A stretch of DNA of 64,000 nt from Bifidobacterium sp. (GCA_022649135.1 JALCNP010000005.1:62001-126000); one strand, 5' to 3'; counted from the stretch's first letter, positions 32,372 through 42,037 are shown. Notes: generated from the letters alone by a model not told the origin. A program made the numbers and translations.

Positions 32372-33409
32372 ATGTCAACGACATCAGCACAACCTTCTCG
32401 GCGCAGGAAAAGTCGCTCTGCAAACCGGCAGCACATGGTTTTTCTGCGTAACCGAAAGTCGATTACGGGATTGATCATTTTTGGCTTCTTCTTCATTATT
32501 GGGATTATTGGCCCATGGATTGCTCCATATAGCCCTGACAAGATTTCTTCTGCAGCCTCTGAGCCTCCCAGTGCCGAGCATTGGCTGGGCACAACGCAAA
32601 CAGGGCAAGATATTTTTTCCCAATTGCTTATAGGAACCCGCGGGGTGATGGTCGTCAGCATAAGCACCGGAATCATTGCAACGCTCATTGCCGCCGCCAT
32701 CGGAGTGACTTCCGGTTTTCTGGGCGGAATGTGGGATGAGCTGCTATCTATGCTCACCAATATTTTCCTGGTTATTCCGGGACTCCCGCTCATTATTATC
32801 ATCATGGGGATGATGAAGAATGCAGGAGTTGCGGCCATTGTCCTCATTATTTCTCTCACGGGATGGGCGTGGGGAGCGCGTGTGCTGCGTTCTCAGACCA
32901 TGTCGCTTCGTTCCCGTGACTTCGTGGAGGCCTCGCGAGCAAACGGAGAAACCCGTTTTCGTACGATTTTTTTTGAGATACTCCCCAACTTAACGGCCAT
33001 TCTCGCTTCGACGTTTATTGGCACCGTAACCGCGTCAATTATGTCGCTCGTTACTCTTTCCTATATTGGTGTGATCCCGCCGTCTGATTGGAGTTGGGGG
33101 ACGGTGCTTTACTGGGCGCAGAATTCCGGGGCGTTTACGCAAGGATTGTGGTGGTGGTATGCCCCTGCGGGTTTGTGCGTGGCCTTTGTGGGGATGTCTT
33201 TGGCTCTTATCAATTTTGGGATAGATGAGTTCGTCAATCCTCGACTGCGCAATACCGGAATGAACGCCGCTGCTCTCAAAAAGCGAGGGATCCGTCCGCG
33301 GATCGGGTTTACTCCGATTGCCCGCACACTCCAAAAAACGAAGAAGAATTCTCCAATGAACAAAATCAGCGGACGAGATATGGTAAACGTTCCAAAGAAG
33401 GAAGCATGA
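32372..33409 (+). CDS. ABC transporter permease (OppC/DppC-like)
   Basis: A 345-residue permease. It has the OppC_N segment (MVFLRNRKSITGLIIFGFFF, then IAPYSPDKI), the loop GTTQTGQDIFSQLLIGTR typical of DppC proteins, and the EAA-like DFVEASRANGETRFRTIFFEILPN. Start at 32372 after AAAGGAGG; the longer frame from 32306 overlaps OppB. The C-terminal tail of about 60 residues is basic and longer than usual. The stop overlaps the start of the next ATPase. Confidence 0.9.
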   Translation: MSTTSAQPSRRRKSRSANRQHMVFLRNRKSITGLIIFGFFFIIGIIGPWIAPYSPDKISSAASEPPSAEHWLGTTQTGQDIFSQLLIGTRGVMVVSISTGIIATLIAAAIGVTSGFLGGMWDELLSMLTNIFLVIPGLPLIIIIMGMMKNAGVAAIVLIISLTGWAWGARVLRSQTMSLRSRDFVEASRANGETRFRTIFFEILPNLTAILASTFIGTVTASIMSLVTLSYIGVIPPSDWSWGTVLYWAQNSGAFTQGLWWWYAPAGLCVAFVGMSLALINFGIDEFVNPRLRNTGMNAAALKKRGIRPRIGFTPIARTLQKTKKNSPMNKISGRDMVNVPKKEA

Positions 33410-34473
33410 AAACGGGTTCCCACCAGACAATAGATGCTGAATCAGCTCTGACGATAAAAAATTTGAGTGTAGATTACGGATTTACCTCGAACGCGGTGCA
33501 TGCCTTGAGGAATGTTAGCCTCACCCTGCATCGGGGAGAGGTGCTCGGGTTAGCAGGGGAGTCTGGATGTGGGAAATCCACGCTCGTCTATGCGGCGACC
33601 AGGTTACTTCCCCCGCCGGGGTTGATTACTGCCGGGGAGGTGTGGGTCAAAGGCGCTGACGGTCGGCAGCATAATCTTCTTGAACTCAGCGATAGGGAGC
33701 TGAGAGACCATCGTTGGGTTGATACGGCCATTGTCTTTCAGGGCGCACTCAATTCATTGAACCCTGTGTATAAAGTCGGTTATCAAATCAAGGACGCCAT
33801 TAAAGTGCATCGGCCTGAGTGGAATGCCGAAAGGCGTCAATCAAGAGCCATCGAGCTAATGGACATGGTAGGTATCTCTCACGATCGTTTGGATGCATAT
33901 CCGCACCAGCTTTCCGGCGGTATGCGCCAGAGAGTGATGATTGCGATGGCCTTGGCCTTGGAACCCAAGGTGTTGATCATGGATGAGCCGACTACTGCAT
34001 TGGATGTCGTCATGCAACGTCAGATAGTGCAGCAGATTATGCAGTTGCGTGAGAAACTCGGTTTTGCGGTGATTTTCATTACCCATGACATCTCCCTGCT
34101 TATTGAAATTGCCGACCGGATTGCCATTATGTACGCGGGGGAGATAATTGAAGATGGAAATGCGATGGAGCTGTATCATCATGCGCGGCATCCATATACA
34201 AGAGGTTTGATAGGTTCTTTCCCCCCTCTGCATGGTGAAAAACGAGAACTTGGAGGAATCCCTGGATCTCCCCCGGATCTAGCGGATTTGCCGAAGGGAT
34301 GCCCCTTCATGTCTCGGTGCACATATGCCAGGGCGCAGTGTGCCCAGTACAACGTTCACTTGGAACCGACGGGTATCGCGCGGGATGCTGACAATCATCA
34401 AGTTGCATGCCAACTCTATGTTGAAAGAAAGCGAGAGAGTGTCCCTTTGCCGGATCCGCTTGTTGATGAATAG
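33406..34473 (+). CDS. Oligopeptide/oligosaccharide ABC transporter ATP-binding protein (OppD/DppD-like)
   Basis: A 355-residue second ATPase of the importer, with Walker A GESGCGKST, signature LSGGMRQRV, Walker B VLIMDEPTTALD and the C-terminal domain GCPFMSRCTYARAQCAQ. The gene order binding protein, F, B, C, D places the two ATPase genes at the two ends of the coupled block, a less usual order. No T-rich terminator is obvious after it. Confidence 0.9.
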   Translation: MKTGSHQTIDAESALTIKNLSVDYGFTSNAVHALRNVSLTLHRGEVLGLAGESGCGKSTLVYAATRLLPPPGLITAGEVWVKGADGRQHNLLELSDRELRDHRWVDTAIVFQGALNSLNPVYKVGYQIKDAIKVHRPEWNAERRQSRAIELMDMVGISHDRLDAYPHQLSGGMRQRVMIAMALALEPKVLIMDEPTTALDVVMQRQIVQQIMQLREKLGFAVIFITHDISLLIEIADRIAIMYAGEIIEDGNAMELYHHARHPYTRGLIGSFPPLHGEKRELGGIPGSPPDLADLPKGCPFMSRCTYARAQCAQYNVHLEPTGIARDADNHQVACQLYVERKRESVPLPDPLVDE

Positions 34474-34642
34474 GTGTGACACGCCATAGGATTATTGGTG
34501 CTTCATGATACAAGGGAATCGATTTATGCTGCGGCGGGAATCATTGCTCCTCTTCTCGTCGCGGCATTTTTAAGCTGACTTCTGTATAATGCCGGTGCGC
34601 AGGTTGAAGCCATGTGCAGGCTGAAAACGATGGAGGAACCGA

Positions 34643-35425
34643 ATGAGTGACGATCCTAGGAATGACGGCACCGGCAATGACGGGGCCGGGAAGAAGCCCT
34701 CCGACGATTTCGTGCACGAGCAGTATCGGTTCTCCGAGGAGCAGAGGAACGCCATAGCGGAGCTCGCCTCGACGAACGAGTATGTCCACCAGTCTAAATG
34801 GACGACGTTTCGGCAATTGCCCCGCTCGCAGAAATGGCCGTTTTTCGTTCAGCATTTTCTGCTGGCCACCGTCGCGGTGCTCGCAGCGGTGATTGTCGTC
34901 GTGTCCCTCATCGTCACGTATGCGACCAAGGCACCGAACCCCGTGCTGTCCGTGCAGGGGTTCGGGGTCGCGAACCAGTCGCAGAAGCTGGATTCACTTG
35001 CCTCTGATTTCGCCCGGAGCGCCGGGCTGAAGGATTCGCGCCTCATCCAGATCAGCGGTGATATGAACATCGAGGGCAACGGGTACACCGATGACTCCAC
35101 CAAGGCGATGGCCATGATCACCGCCGGCCAGATCAATATGGTGTTCGCAGGACGGAAAAGCTTTGCCGAGGCGAACAAGAGAGGATATGTATCCAAGCCG
35201 ACGGAGGTCATGGGTCGCACGGAGCTTGCGAAGCTGGGCGGCAGTCTGGTGGATGCGGACGGCAACCACGTTTCCGATCCTGCTAAGGCCGTGGGTTTCG
35301 ATCTGTCGCGCTCCGCGACGTGGAAGGCTCACGGTCTCAAGGGCGATGCCTTCATGGCCTTCAGCAACGTGCAGAAGACCAAGGGCTATGCACTGCGGTT
35401 CGTCAGATATTTGGATTTTTCCTGA
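34643..35425 (+). CDS. Membrane-anchored protein of unknown function
   Basis: A 260-residue protein: an acidic, disordered N-terminus of about 60 residues (MSDDPRNDGTGNDGAGKK), one membrane helix at about residues 77-103 (FLLATVAVLAAVIVVVSLIV), and an outside domain with no family I recognise. Topology should be N-in/C-out. The outside part has conserved-looking segments (GDMNIEGNGYTDDSTKAMAM; AGQINMVFAGRKSFAEA) reminiscent of a small solute-binding fold. GGAGGAACCG precedes the start, and a consensus TATAAT lies at 34584-34589. It lies between the Opp-type importer and the GH36 gene; no functional link is proven. Confidence 0.65.
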   Translation: MSDDPRNDGTGNDGAGKKPSDDFVHEQYRFSEEQRNAIAELASTNEYVHQSKWTTFRQLPRSQKWPFFVQHFLLATVAVLAAVIVVVSLIVTYATKAPNPVLSVQGFGVANQSQKLDSLASDFARSAGLKDSRLIQISGDMNIEGNGYTDDSTKAMAMITAGQINMVFAGRKSFAEANKRGYVSKPTEVMGRTELAKLGGSLVDADGNHVSDPAKAVGFDLSRSATWKAHGLKGDAFMAFSNVQKTKGYALRFVRYLDFS

Positions 35426-35613
35426 ATCTCGCGCCAGCCGTATGGCCCGTGCTGATAGCCTAGACGGGATCATATGCAGGATCGTGCGCAGCCGTGCCCT
35501 TCGGGCGGGGCACGAGGAGTCGGGAACGAGGATCCTCGTCGTCATGAGCCACCGCATGGGGTTCCGCATGAGCACGTTCGCGACCGCGGTATGCAGCCGT
35601 TGGAGGAGATAAT

Positions 35614-38016
35614 ATGATGCAACGCAATGACAGGATGGAACAGACGGCCCAGGCGCGGCCGATGGATATCACTCCGGACGAATCGGGTCGGCTCGTGTGG
35701 GGCAACGGTCTGATCTCCTTGGTTTTCCAGACATCCCCGGATGCGGCGGTCACGCTCGTGGCTCTGTCCGGAACCGGCATGCCCCGTGCCGATTCGGCCA
35801 CGTGGGCGCAGCGGGATCCGAGGCCCATCGTTGAGGTTCTTTCCTCACGGGACGGATCGACGGACAACCGTCTCAAGCTTCTCTCCACAAGCACGGGTGC
35901 TCTGCTCCGTTTTGCGCAGGCGAGATCCTGGAGGGATGCGGCGTGCGTACGGCATCTGGAGATCACGCAGCGCGAGCCCGTCTCCGGTCTGAGCGCCACC
36001 AGCGTTTTCGAGGCGCACGAAGGTGTGTCCGCCGTACGCACCTATACCCGATTGAGCTGCCCTACGCGCTACCCGATCGAAGGGGTGTCGTCGGTGAGCG
36101 TCACCCTGCCGATGGAGGCCAATTCCGCTGCCGTCGAATCCACCCGGATCTATTACGGTGACAGCGCGTGGGCGGTGGAGAACGACTGGCATAGTGCGAT
36201 GCTGCGCGACACCGTGGTGCGCGACCGCAATTTCGAGGGGCAGTCCGAGGAGTCGAGCTCGCGCTTCGCCCGCCGGTCGTCGTCGATGTGGTCCACCGGC
36301 GAGCATGAGCCGGCCGGTGTTCTGGAGGTGACTCCCTATGAGCATCGCGACGTTGCGGTTCCCCCCGACGATGATTCATCCGAGAGCCGGCCGGCGACGG
36401 ACCCGCGATGGCAGGCACTCTCGCCCACCGAGCGACGCGAGCAGAGGGGCATCGCTCAGGCCCAGGCCGCGGGAAGCACGCCCTCCCCGTTCTCGGTCAT
36501 GTGGCAGATTGAAAACAACGGCGCCTGGGAGTGGGAGGTCGGGGAGAACGATCCCGGTCTGCATGTCACGGCCTTCGGTCCGGAATATGAGGATCATCAC
36601 TGGTTCACCTCCCTTGGCGAAGGCAACGATTTCGTATCGGTTCCCGCCTCCCTTGCAATCGCGGCAGGAGACTGGCAGCAGGCGGTCGCGCAGATGACCC
36701 TCCAGCGCAGGGCACTGCGGATCCAGAAGGCCGAGGAGCTGGGGCGGCGTCCCATGATCGAGCGTATGAATTCGCTGGTGGTCTACAACGACTACATGAA
36801 CACGCTGTGGGGCGACCCGCGGCTCGACAAGGAGCTCGCTCTGATCGAAGGGGCCTCGAAGCTCGACGTCGACGTCTTCTGCATCGATGCCGGATGGTAC
36901 GACAGCACCGATGGCGGATGGTGGAACATGGTCGGCGAGTGGGAGCCGTCGACCAACCGTTTCGGGGACCGGGGGCTGTCCGGTGTGGCGCAGGCCGTGC
37001 GGGAGCACGGCATGGGACTGGGACTGTGGCTCGAACCTGAGGTCATCGGCACCAGGTCTCCCATGGCCAGCAAGCTTCCCGACGAGGCGTTCATATGCCG
37101 ACACGGCGAGCGCGTCGCCGATTCCGACCGCTATCTGCTGGATTTCCGCTCGCCCGAGGCGCGCAGGCATGTGGATCAGACCGTTGACCGTCTTATCCGG
37201 GATTTCGGCGCGGTGTTCTTCAAATTCGATTACAACTCCGTACCTGGCGTCGGGACGGATGTCAATGCGGAGTCCGTGGGCGGCGGCCTGCTTTCCCACG
37301 CCCGCGCGTATCTCGATTGGCTGGATGACCTTCGCCGCCGCCACCCCGACGTCATGATCGAAAACTGCGGCTCGGGAGCCATGCGCGCGGATTACGCGCA
37401 GCTTTCACGTCTCGATCTGCAATCCACCTCGGACCAGTGCGATCCGCTGATCTATGCGGCCATCGCCGCGGGTGCCGGAATGACGATACTGCCCGAGCAG
37501 CAGGGAAACTGGGGATATGCCCAGCAGGAGATGAGTGACGAGACGGCCTCCCTGACCCTCGCCGCGGGCGTTCTCGGAAGGCTCTACCTGTCGGGATTCA
37601 TCAATCGCATGGATCAGGCCCGTCTGGGTCTGGTGAACGATGCGGTTGCCCTTCATCGTCGGATTCTTGCCCGGCAGGGCGATCTCGCACCATGGTGGCC
37701 TGCCGGTCTGCCCGATTTCGAAGGGGATTGGCTGGTCAGCGGGCTGCGATCCATCCATGAGTCCGCGGGATCGGGCTACGTGACCATCTGGCGCAGAAGA
37801 GGCCGGGAGTCGCTTGACATCCCGTTCGAATCGAATGCGGATGGCTCCTCAGCGCTTCGCGTGGAGCAGGTTTTCCCTGATCCATCCCAGCCGGAGCACG
37901 CCCCGCACGCGGCCCAGTGGCGGGTCGAGGATCAAGGATCCGGGCTGATTCGTTTCACCGCAGGGCAGACGGACACTCCCTCGGCGCGCATCTATCGGAT
38001 TTCCATCGATAGGTGA
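35614..38016 (+). CDS. GH36 alpha-galactosidase
   Basis: An 800-residue cytoplasmic glycosidase releasing terminal alpha-galactose, for instance from raffinose-type sugars or galactosylated hemicellulose fragments. N-terminal beta-supersandwich, then a (beta/alpha)8 barrel with FCIDAGWYDSTDGGWWNMVG, the nucleophile in FFKFDYN (Asp539) and the acid/base in STSDQCDP (Asp607); ENCGSGAMRADY is also characteristic. No signal peptide. GGAGGAGATA precedes ATG 35614 (a second ATG follows directly). A bidirectional-looking terminator stands after the gene. Confidence 0.92.
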   Translation: MMQRNDRMEQTAQARPMDITPDESGRLVWGNGLISLVFQTSPDAAVTLVALSGTGMPRADSATWAQRDPRPIVEVLSSRDGSTDNRLKLLSTSTGALLRFAQARSWRDAACVRHLEITQREPVSGLSATSVFEAHEGVSAVRTYTRLSCPTRYPIEGVSSVSVTLPMEANSAAVESTRIYYGDSAWAVENDWHSAMLRDTVVRDRNFEGQSEESSSRFARRSSSMWSTGEHEPAGVLEVTPYEHRDVAVPPDDDSSESRPATDPRWQALSPTERREQRGIAQAQAAGSTPSPFSVMWQIENNGAWEWEVGENDPGLHVTAFGPEYEDHHWFTSLGEGNDFVSVPASLAIAAGDWQQAVAQMTLQRRALRIQKAEELGRRPMIERMNSLVVYNDYMNTLWGDPRLDKELALIEGASKLDVDVFCIDAGWYDSTDGGWWNMVGEWEPSTNRFGDRGLSGVAQAVREHGMGLGLWLEPEVIGTRSPMASKLPDEAFICRHGERVADSDRYLLDFRSPEARRHVDQTVDRLIRDFGAVFFKFDYNSVPGVGTDVNAESVGGGLLSHARAYLDWLDDLRRRHPDVMIENCGSGAMRADYAQLSRLDLQSTSDQCDPLIYAAIAAGAGMTILPEQQGNWGYAQQEMSDETASLTLAAGVLGRLYLSGFINRMDQARLGLVNDAVALHRRILARQGDLAPWWPAGLPDFEGDWLVSGLRSIHESAGSGYVTIWRRRGRESLDIPFESNADGSSALRVEQVFPDPSQPEHAPHAAQWRVEDQGSGLIRFTAGQTDTPSARIYRISIDR

Positions 38017-38041
38017 GGCTCTGACGAGCGGTCGCCGCGCG

Positions 38042-38083
38042 ATGTCAAGAAAGCGCCCCCACGGGAGGGCGCTTTCTTGACAT
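38042..38083. terminator. Terminator between GH36 and DedA genes
   Basis: Perfect 17-base arms ATGTCAAGAAAGCGCCC (38042-38058) and GGGCGCTTTCTTGACAT (38067-38083) with an 8-base loop. Lies between convergent genes, and the AAAG/CTTT composition lets it serve both directions. Confidence 0.8.
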
Positions 38084-38158
38084 TTCCTGGCATCCCGCAG
38101 CAATGATGGATGCCGGCCTCGCGAGTGCTGCGGGGTCGGATTCAGGAACGTGGCGGTT

Positions 38159-38821
38159 TCAGACGCTTCTGGCGAATCTGGCCTTGAAGATTCCGACGAA
38201 TGTGGGAATGAGGGAAATGAGCAGGATGGCCACGATGACGATCTCGAAGTTGTTCTGTACGAATTGTATCCCGCCGAAGAAATAGCCGAGCAGGGTGAAA
38301 AGAGTCGACCAGACGAGCCCCCCGAGAACGGAGAACGGGGTGAAGCGGGCCCAGCGCATGCCTGAGATTCCCGAAATGAAGGGCATGAACGTGCGGATGA
38401 AGGGGAAGAACCTGCCCAGGAACACGGCGAGAGGTCCCCATTTCTCGATCATCGCCTCCGTTTTGGCGACCCGTTCCGGTGTCATGGCCTTCACCTTACC
38501 GGAATCGATGATGCGGCGGCCGAAAAAGTGGCCGATGAAGTAGTTGCACTGGTCTCCGATTATGGGGGCGCACCAGACCACGGGAAGAAGCGCCATCAGG
38601 GGAAGCGCCGATCTGCCGGTCACGGCGTCGGGCGCTGCGAAGAATCCGGCGGCGAACAGAAGCGAGTCCCCCGGAAGGAAGGGGAAGAAAACGACTCCTG
38701 TTTCGATGAAGATGATGAGGAATATGAAGCCGAGAGTGGGGGCGATGCCCATCGTGATCCAACTCGCGATGGCCGTTCGTGGATCCTTGATCAGTTCAAG
38801 GAGAAAGTTAATGAAACCCAT
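38159..38821 (-). CDS. DedA-family membrane protein
   Basis: A 220-residue integral membrane protein of the DedA (SNARE-associated) family, thought to act in lipid/proton homeostasis and undecaprenyl-phosphate recycling. Family marks are FFPFLPGDSLLFAAGFFAA, GDQCNYFIGHFFGRRI and the FLGRFFPFIRTFMPFISGISGM segment with its essential arginines. Start at 38821 (MGFINFLLELI) rather than the longer frame from 38887, because AGGAC precedes it and homology begins there. Confidence 0.88.
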   Translation of the reverse strand: MGFINFLLELIKDPRTAIASWITMGIAPTLGFIFLIIFIETGVVFFPFLPGDSLLFAAGFFAAPDAVTGRSALPLMALLPVVWCAPIIGDQCNYFIGHFFGRRIIDSGKVKAMTPERVAKTEAMIEKWGPLAVFLGRFFPFIRTFMPFISGISGMRWARFTPFSVLGGLVWSTLFTLLGYFFGGIQFVQNNFEIVIVAILLISLIPTFVGIFKARFARSV

Positions 38822-39206
38822 GGGAGTCCTGCCGTGTAGTGCAACGATCGAAATAGAAACCTCCCCAAGGGTAACAGCCGCACGCATTTCGGTCGGATGA
38901 TGGCCGCATATCTTTGGCTATGCTACACAATTGGTGTGCTTGGTGTGCTTGGTGCCGAGTGTTAAGCCGATTGTGTCCGATGGTTTGTGGCTTGTGGCTG
39001 ATGTTCGTCCCCCCCCCTGCGGACGCGGGAGTTCCGGGCCAGCGGTCTCGGGCGGGCAGTGGTGATGGTGTTTCCGGTTGTGGGAGCGAACGGGGCGGAG
39101 ACGCACCCGGCCGTGTACAAGCCCGACCCCATTCCTCTGCATCTGAGGCAATGGGGCGTCGAGCCGCAAGGATTCCGGATCGACGATGGCGGGGGAGAGG
39201 AAGCGT
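38822..39206. other. Intergenic region with short tandem repeat and C9 tract
   Basis: About 385 bases without a gene. Contains a 9-base tandem repeat TTGGTGTGC (38931-38939, 38940-38948, partial third copy) and a run of nine C at 39009-39017 between short GTCC/GGAC arms. No promoter is clear. Confidence 0.5.
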
Positions 39207-39872
39207 CTACTGCAGCGAGGCGGTCGGCAGGGAATAGTCGTGGGAATCATGCCGATCCTGATCGCGGGGGGTGGAAACCTGGCGGAACGCCCTGAGGAAG
39301 ATAAGCGATTTCGCATAGGCCAGCCAGGAGAATCCGATGAGGATGAACGCGATTCTCAATGGATTCGTGAAAATGAACAGGGCGGCCGCCGCAACGTCGA
39401 TGCTCAGAAGCATGAGTGTTTTGGCGAAGGCCCCCCACGGAATCATCATCGCGTTTTTCCACGTGTTGCGGAAGGATGTCTCGTATCGCGCAAGGAGGGG
39501 GAAGTAGTATTCGAATGTCATGAGGAGAACTGCGGCCGCAATGATCAGAACGGGGAACGCGACGTAGGTGGCGTTCGTTCGCGTTGCGTTCCACAGCACG
39601 ATCGAGGTCGCGATCGCCGCGCCCAGTGCGACGAATATCGCAGATGCCGCAATGGATGTGGCGAATTCCCGACGGAATCGCCGGAGATACTCCCTGCCCA
39701 GGTCGATGTCCTCGTTGTCGCAATACGCGAAGACGGTGCTGTAGAGCGCGGTTCGCGCAGACCCAATCGTGATGATCGGGATGATGGAGATGACGAAAAG
39801 CACATTGAGGATGAAATAGCGCACGCACAGCGTCACGAATTGCCACAATGGGCTGTCTATGTTGAATCTCAC
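39207..39872 (-). CDS. DUF624 (YesL-like) membrane protein
   Basis: About 221 residues with five predicted membrane segments. SPLWQFVTLCVRYFILNVLFV at the N-terminus and the GSARTALYSTVFAYCDNED loop are typical of YesL/DUF624 proteins, which accompany LplABC-type sugar importers in many Gram-positives but have no proven function. The GTG at 39872 is preferred because AAGGAGA (39879-39885, minus strand) precedes it; the upstream Met codons have no such site. Divergent from the LplB-type gene, so it marks the left border of the glycan locus. Confidence 0.82.
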   Translation of the reverse strand: MRFNIDSPLWQFVTLCVRYFILNVLFVISIIPIITIGSARTALYSTVFAYCDNEDIDLGREYLRRFRREFATSIAASAIFVALGAAIATSIVLWNATRTNATYVAFPVLIIAAAVLLMTFEYYFPLLARYETSFRNTWKNAMMIPWGAFAKTLMLLSIDVAAAALFIFTNPLRIAFILIGFSWLAYAKSLIFLRAFRQVSTPRDQDRHDSHDYSLPTASLQ

Positions 39873-39913
39873 GGGAGTCTCCTTATCCTGCCGCACCATC
39901 ATACGGTTAGAAA

Positions 39914-39942
39914 TTGACACAAAAGTAAAATGAGTTTATTAT
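39914..39942 (+). promoter_or_regulatory. Promoter of the large glycan operon
   Basis: Near-consensus TTGACA (39914-39919) and TATTAT (39937-39942), 17 bases apart. The operator-like inverted repeat begins at the next base. Confidence 0.75.
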
Positions 39943-39966
39943 CTTATTTATAAATTAATCAATAAG
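39943..39966. promoter_or_regulatory. Candidate TetR operator, left end of glycan locus
   Basis: CTTATT (39943-39948) and AATAAG (39961-39966) form an inverted repeat of 24 bases, about 20 of which are symmetric. The core CTTATTTATAAA (39943-39954) recurs exactly at 56825-56836 before the TetR gene. It directly follows the -10, so binding would block transcription. Confidence 0.55.
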
Positions 39967-40053
39967 CATACCGTATGAAGATGCGCAGCAGAGTCGTCCT
40001 TGCGCCTTCGACGGATGCTTGTTGTCTGCATCACCGGGCCAAAGGAGGAATGG

Positions 40054-41079
40054 GTGCAATCGCAAGGAGTGGACGGAAGCTCAGCCGAAACTACGGTGGC
40101 TGGGAACGAGGTGCGGCCTCGGGGCTTGTTGCTTCGAAAACGTCGTGGCGGAGCCGGATCCCCGCCGAAGATACTGTCGAATAAGTCTCAGGGTTTCAGG
40201 CTGTGGCTGCTTATCGTTCCCTTCCTGATTCTTGCGGTTCTGTTCTGCTATTTCCCGCTGTTCGGCTGGATCTATGCGTTCTTCGACTACGAGCCGCCGA
40301 TCCCTCTGGGGCAAAGCCAGTTCGTCGGACTCCAGTGGTTCAGGATGCTGTTCCAGAACCCTGCACAGCTTCATACCATCGGACAGGTTCTCATCAATAC
40401 GTTCGCCATGAGCGGGCTGAACATTCTGACGTCGTTCTTTCCGCTGATCTTCGCCATCGCCCTCAACGAGATTCGTGCGAAATGGTTCAAGAACCTCATC
40501 CAGACATTGACCACCCTGCCGAATTTCATCAGCTGGGTCCTTGTGTATGCGGTCGCGTTCGCAATGTTCTCGTCGACCGGAATGGTCAATGAGCTGCTGC
40601 AGAACATGCACCTTATCGCGCAGCCGATCAAATTCCTGGATTCGGATTCCCTGACCTGGCTGAAAATGCTTCTCTGGACCCTGTGGAAATCCATCGGCTG
40701 GGGCTCCATCCTCTATCTGGCGGGCATCTCCGGCATCGATCAGGAACTGTACGAGGCGGCTCAGGTGGATGGGGCCAATCGCTTCCAGCAGATTCTGCAT
40801 GTCACGATTCCCCAGCTGCTTCCGACGTATTTCGTGCTTCTGATGCTCGCGATCTCGAATTTCCTGAACAACGGCATGGACCAGTATTTCGTGTTCCAGA
40901 ACGCTTTCAATCTTCAGCACATTCAGGTCCTTGACCTCTATGTCTACAACGTCGGCATGGGCAACAACTCGCTGTCCCTTGCCACCGCAATCTCCATGCT
41001 CAAATCTTTGGTGAGTGTGGTTCTGCTTGTCGTTGTCAATTCGTTGTCGAAGCATACGCGGGGTGAGTCAATTGTCTGA
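40054..41079 (+). CDS. Sugar ABC transporter permease (LplB-like)
   Basis: A permease of about 341 residues. The first 50 residues are hydrophilic, then six helices; FCYFPLFGWIYAFFDYEPPI is the LplB-type entry and QELYEAAQVDGANRFQQIL with TIPQLLP the EAA loop. GTG 40054 is chosen because AAAGGAGG (40041-40048) lies five bases before it; the upstream in-frame ATG at 40000 lacks a site. First gene of a 13-kb operon running to 53337. Confidence 0.87.
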   Translation: MQSQGVDGSSAETTVAGNEVRPRGLLLRKRRGGAGSPPKILSNKSQGFRLWLLIVPFLILAVLFCYFPLFGWIYAFFDYEPPIPLGQSQFVGLQWFRMLFQNPAQLHTIGQVLINTFAMSGLNILTSFFPLIFAIALNEIRAKWFKNLIQTLTTLPNFISWVLVYAVAFAMFSSTGMVNELLQNMHLIAQPIKFLDSDSLTWLKMLLWTLWKSIGWGSILYLAGISGIDQELYEAAQVDGANRFQQILHVTIPQLLPTYFVLLMLAISNFLNNGMDQYFVFQNAFNLQHIQVLDLYVYNVGMGNNSLSLATAISMLKSLVSVVLLVVVNSLSKHTRGESIV

Positions 41080-41107
41080 GGGTCTTGTGTCACAAGGAAA
41101 ATTCAGG

Positions 41108-42037
41108 ATGAAGAAGAAGGGACAGGGCCTGTCTCCGGCGATGATCCGGACTCGGGGAGAAAAGGCGTACAACGTTTTCAACATCGTTTTCTTCATCGTC
41201 TTCGCTTTCGTCTGCGTGTATCCGTTCTATTACCTGATCATCAACTCGATCTCGAACAACACGGCCTCGGCCGCGGGAAACGTGAGATGGTGGCCCACCG
41301 GCATACACTGGGAGAACTACGGTCAGGTGTTCGCTCTGGACGGTCTGACGGATGCGGCCTTCATATCGTTGGCCAGAACCGTCATCGGAACGGTGCTGAC
41401 GGTGATCGCCAGCGCGTTCCTGGGCTTTATGTTCACCCAGAGGAAAATGTGGCATAGGGCCTTCTGGTACCGCTTCATCGTGATCACCATGTATTTCAAC
41501 GCGGGCCTGATCCCGATGTTCATCACGATGAAGAATCTTGGGCTTACCAACAATTTTTGGGTCTATGTTTTGCCCGCGATTGTTCAGCCATTTAACATTA
41601 TCTTGGTAAAAACATACATAGAATCGATACCTGCCAGTCTTCAGGAGGCGGCGGAGGTCGATGGAGCGGGGACGTTGACGGTTTTCGCAAAGATCGTGCT
41701 GCCGATGTGCACGCCGATTCTCGCGACGGTGGCGATCTTTTCCGCGGTCGGCCAATGGAACTCGTTCCAGGACACACTGATCTACATGACCGATTCCAAG
41801 CTGTATTCATTGCAATATCTGCTCTACACCTACATAAACCAGGCGAATGCGCTGGCCGCGTCGGTGAAGGCAAGCAGCGGAACGGCCATGAACGTTGCGG
41901 CGCTGGCGACCCAGCAGACTCCCACGTCGATTCGCATGACGGTCTCCGTGATAGTCGTGCTTCCGATTCTGTTCGTGTATCCGTTCTTCCAGAGGTTCTT
42001 CGTGAAAGGCATGATGCTCGGCGCCGTCAAGGGCTGA
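41108..42037 (+). CDS. Sugar ABC transporter permease (LplC-like)
   Basis: About 309 residues, six helices, EAA loop IPASLQEAAEVDGAGTLTVF and the C-terminal KGMMLGAVKG shared with the LplC-type permease at 2935-3900. Start ATG 41108 after ACAAGGAAAA; an alternative TTG at 41072, overlapping the previous stop, has GGGTGAG before it. Partner of the LplB-type permease. Confidence 0.87.
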   Translation: MKKKGQGLSPAMIRTRGEKAYNVFNIVFFIVFAFVCVYPFYYLIINSISNNTASAAGNVRWWPTGIHWENYGQVFALDGLTDAAFISLARTVIGTVLTVIASAFLGFMFTQRKMWHRAFWYRFIVITMYFNAGLIPMFITMKNLGLTNNFWVYVLPAIVQPFNIILVKTYIESIPASLQEAAEVDGAGTLTVFAKIVLPMCTPILATVAIFSAVGQWNSFQDTLIYMTDSKLYSLQYLLYTYINQANALAASVKASSGTAMNVAALATQQTPTSIRMTVSVIVVLPILFVYPFFQRFFVKGMMLGAVKG

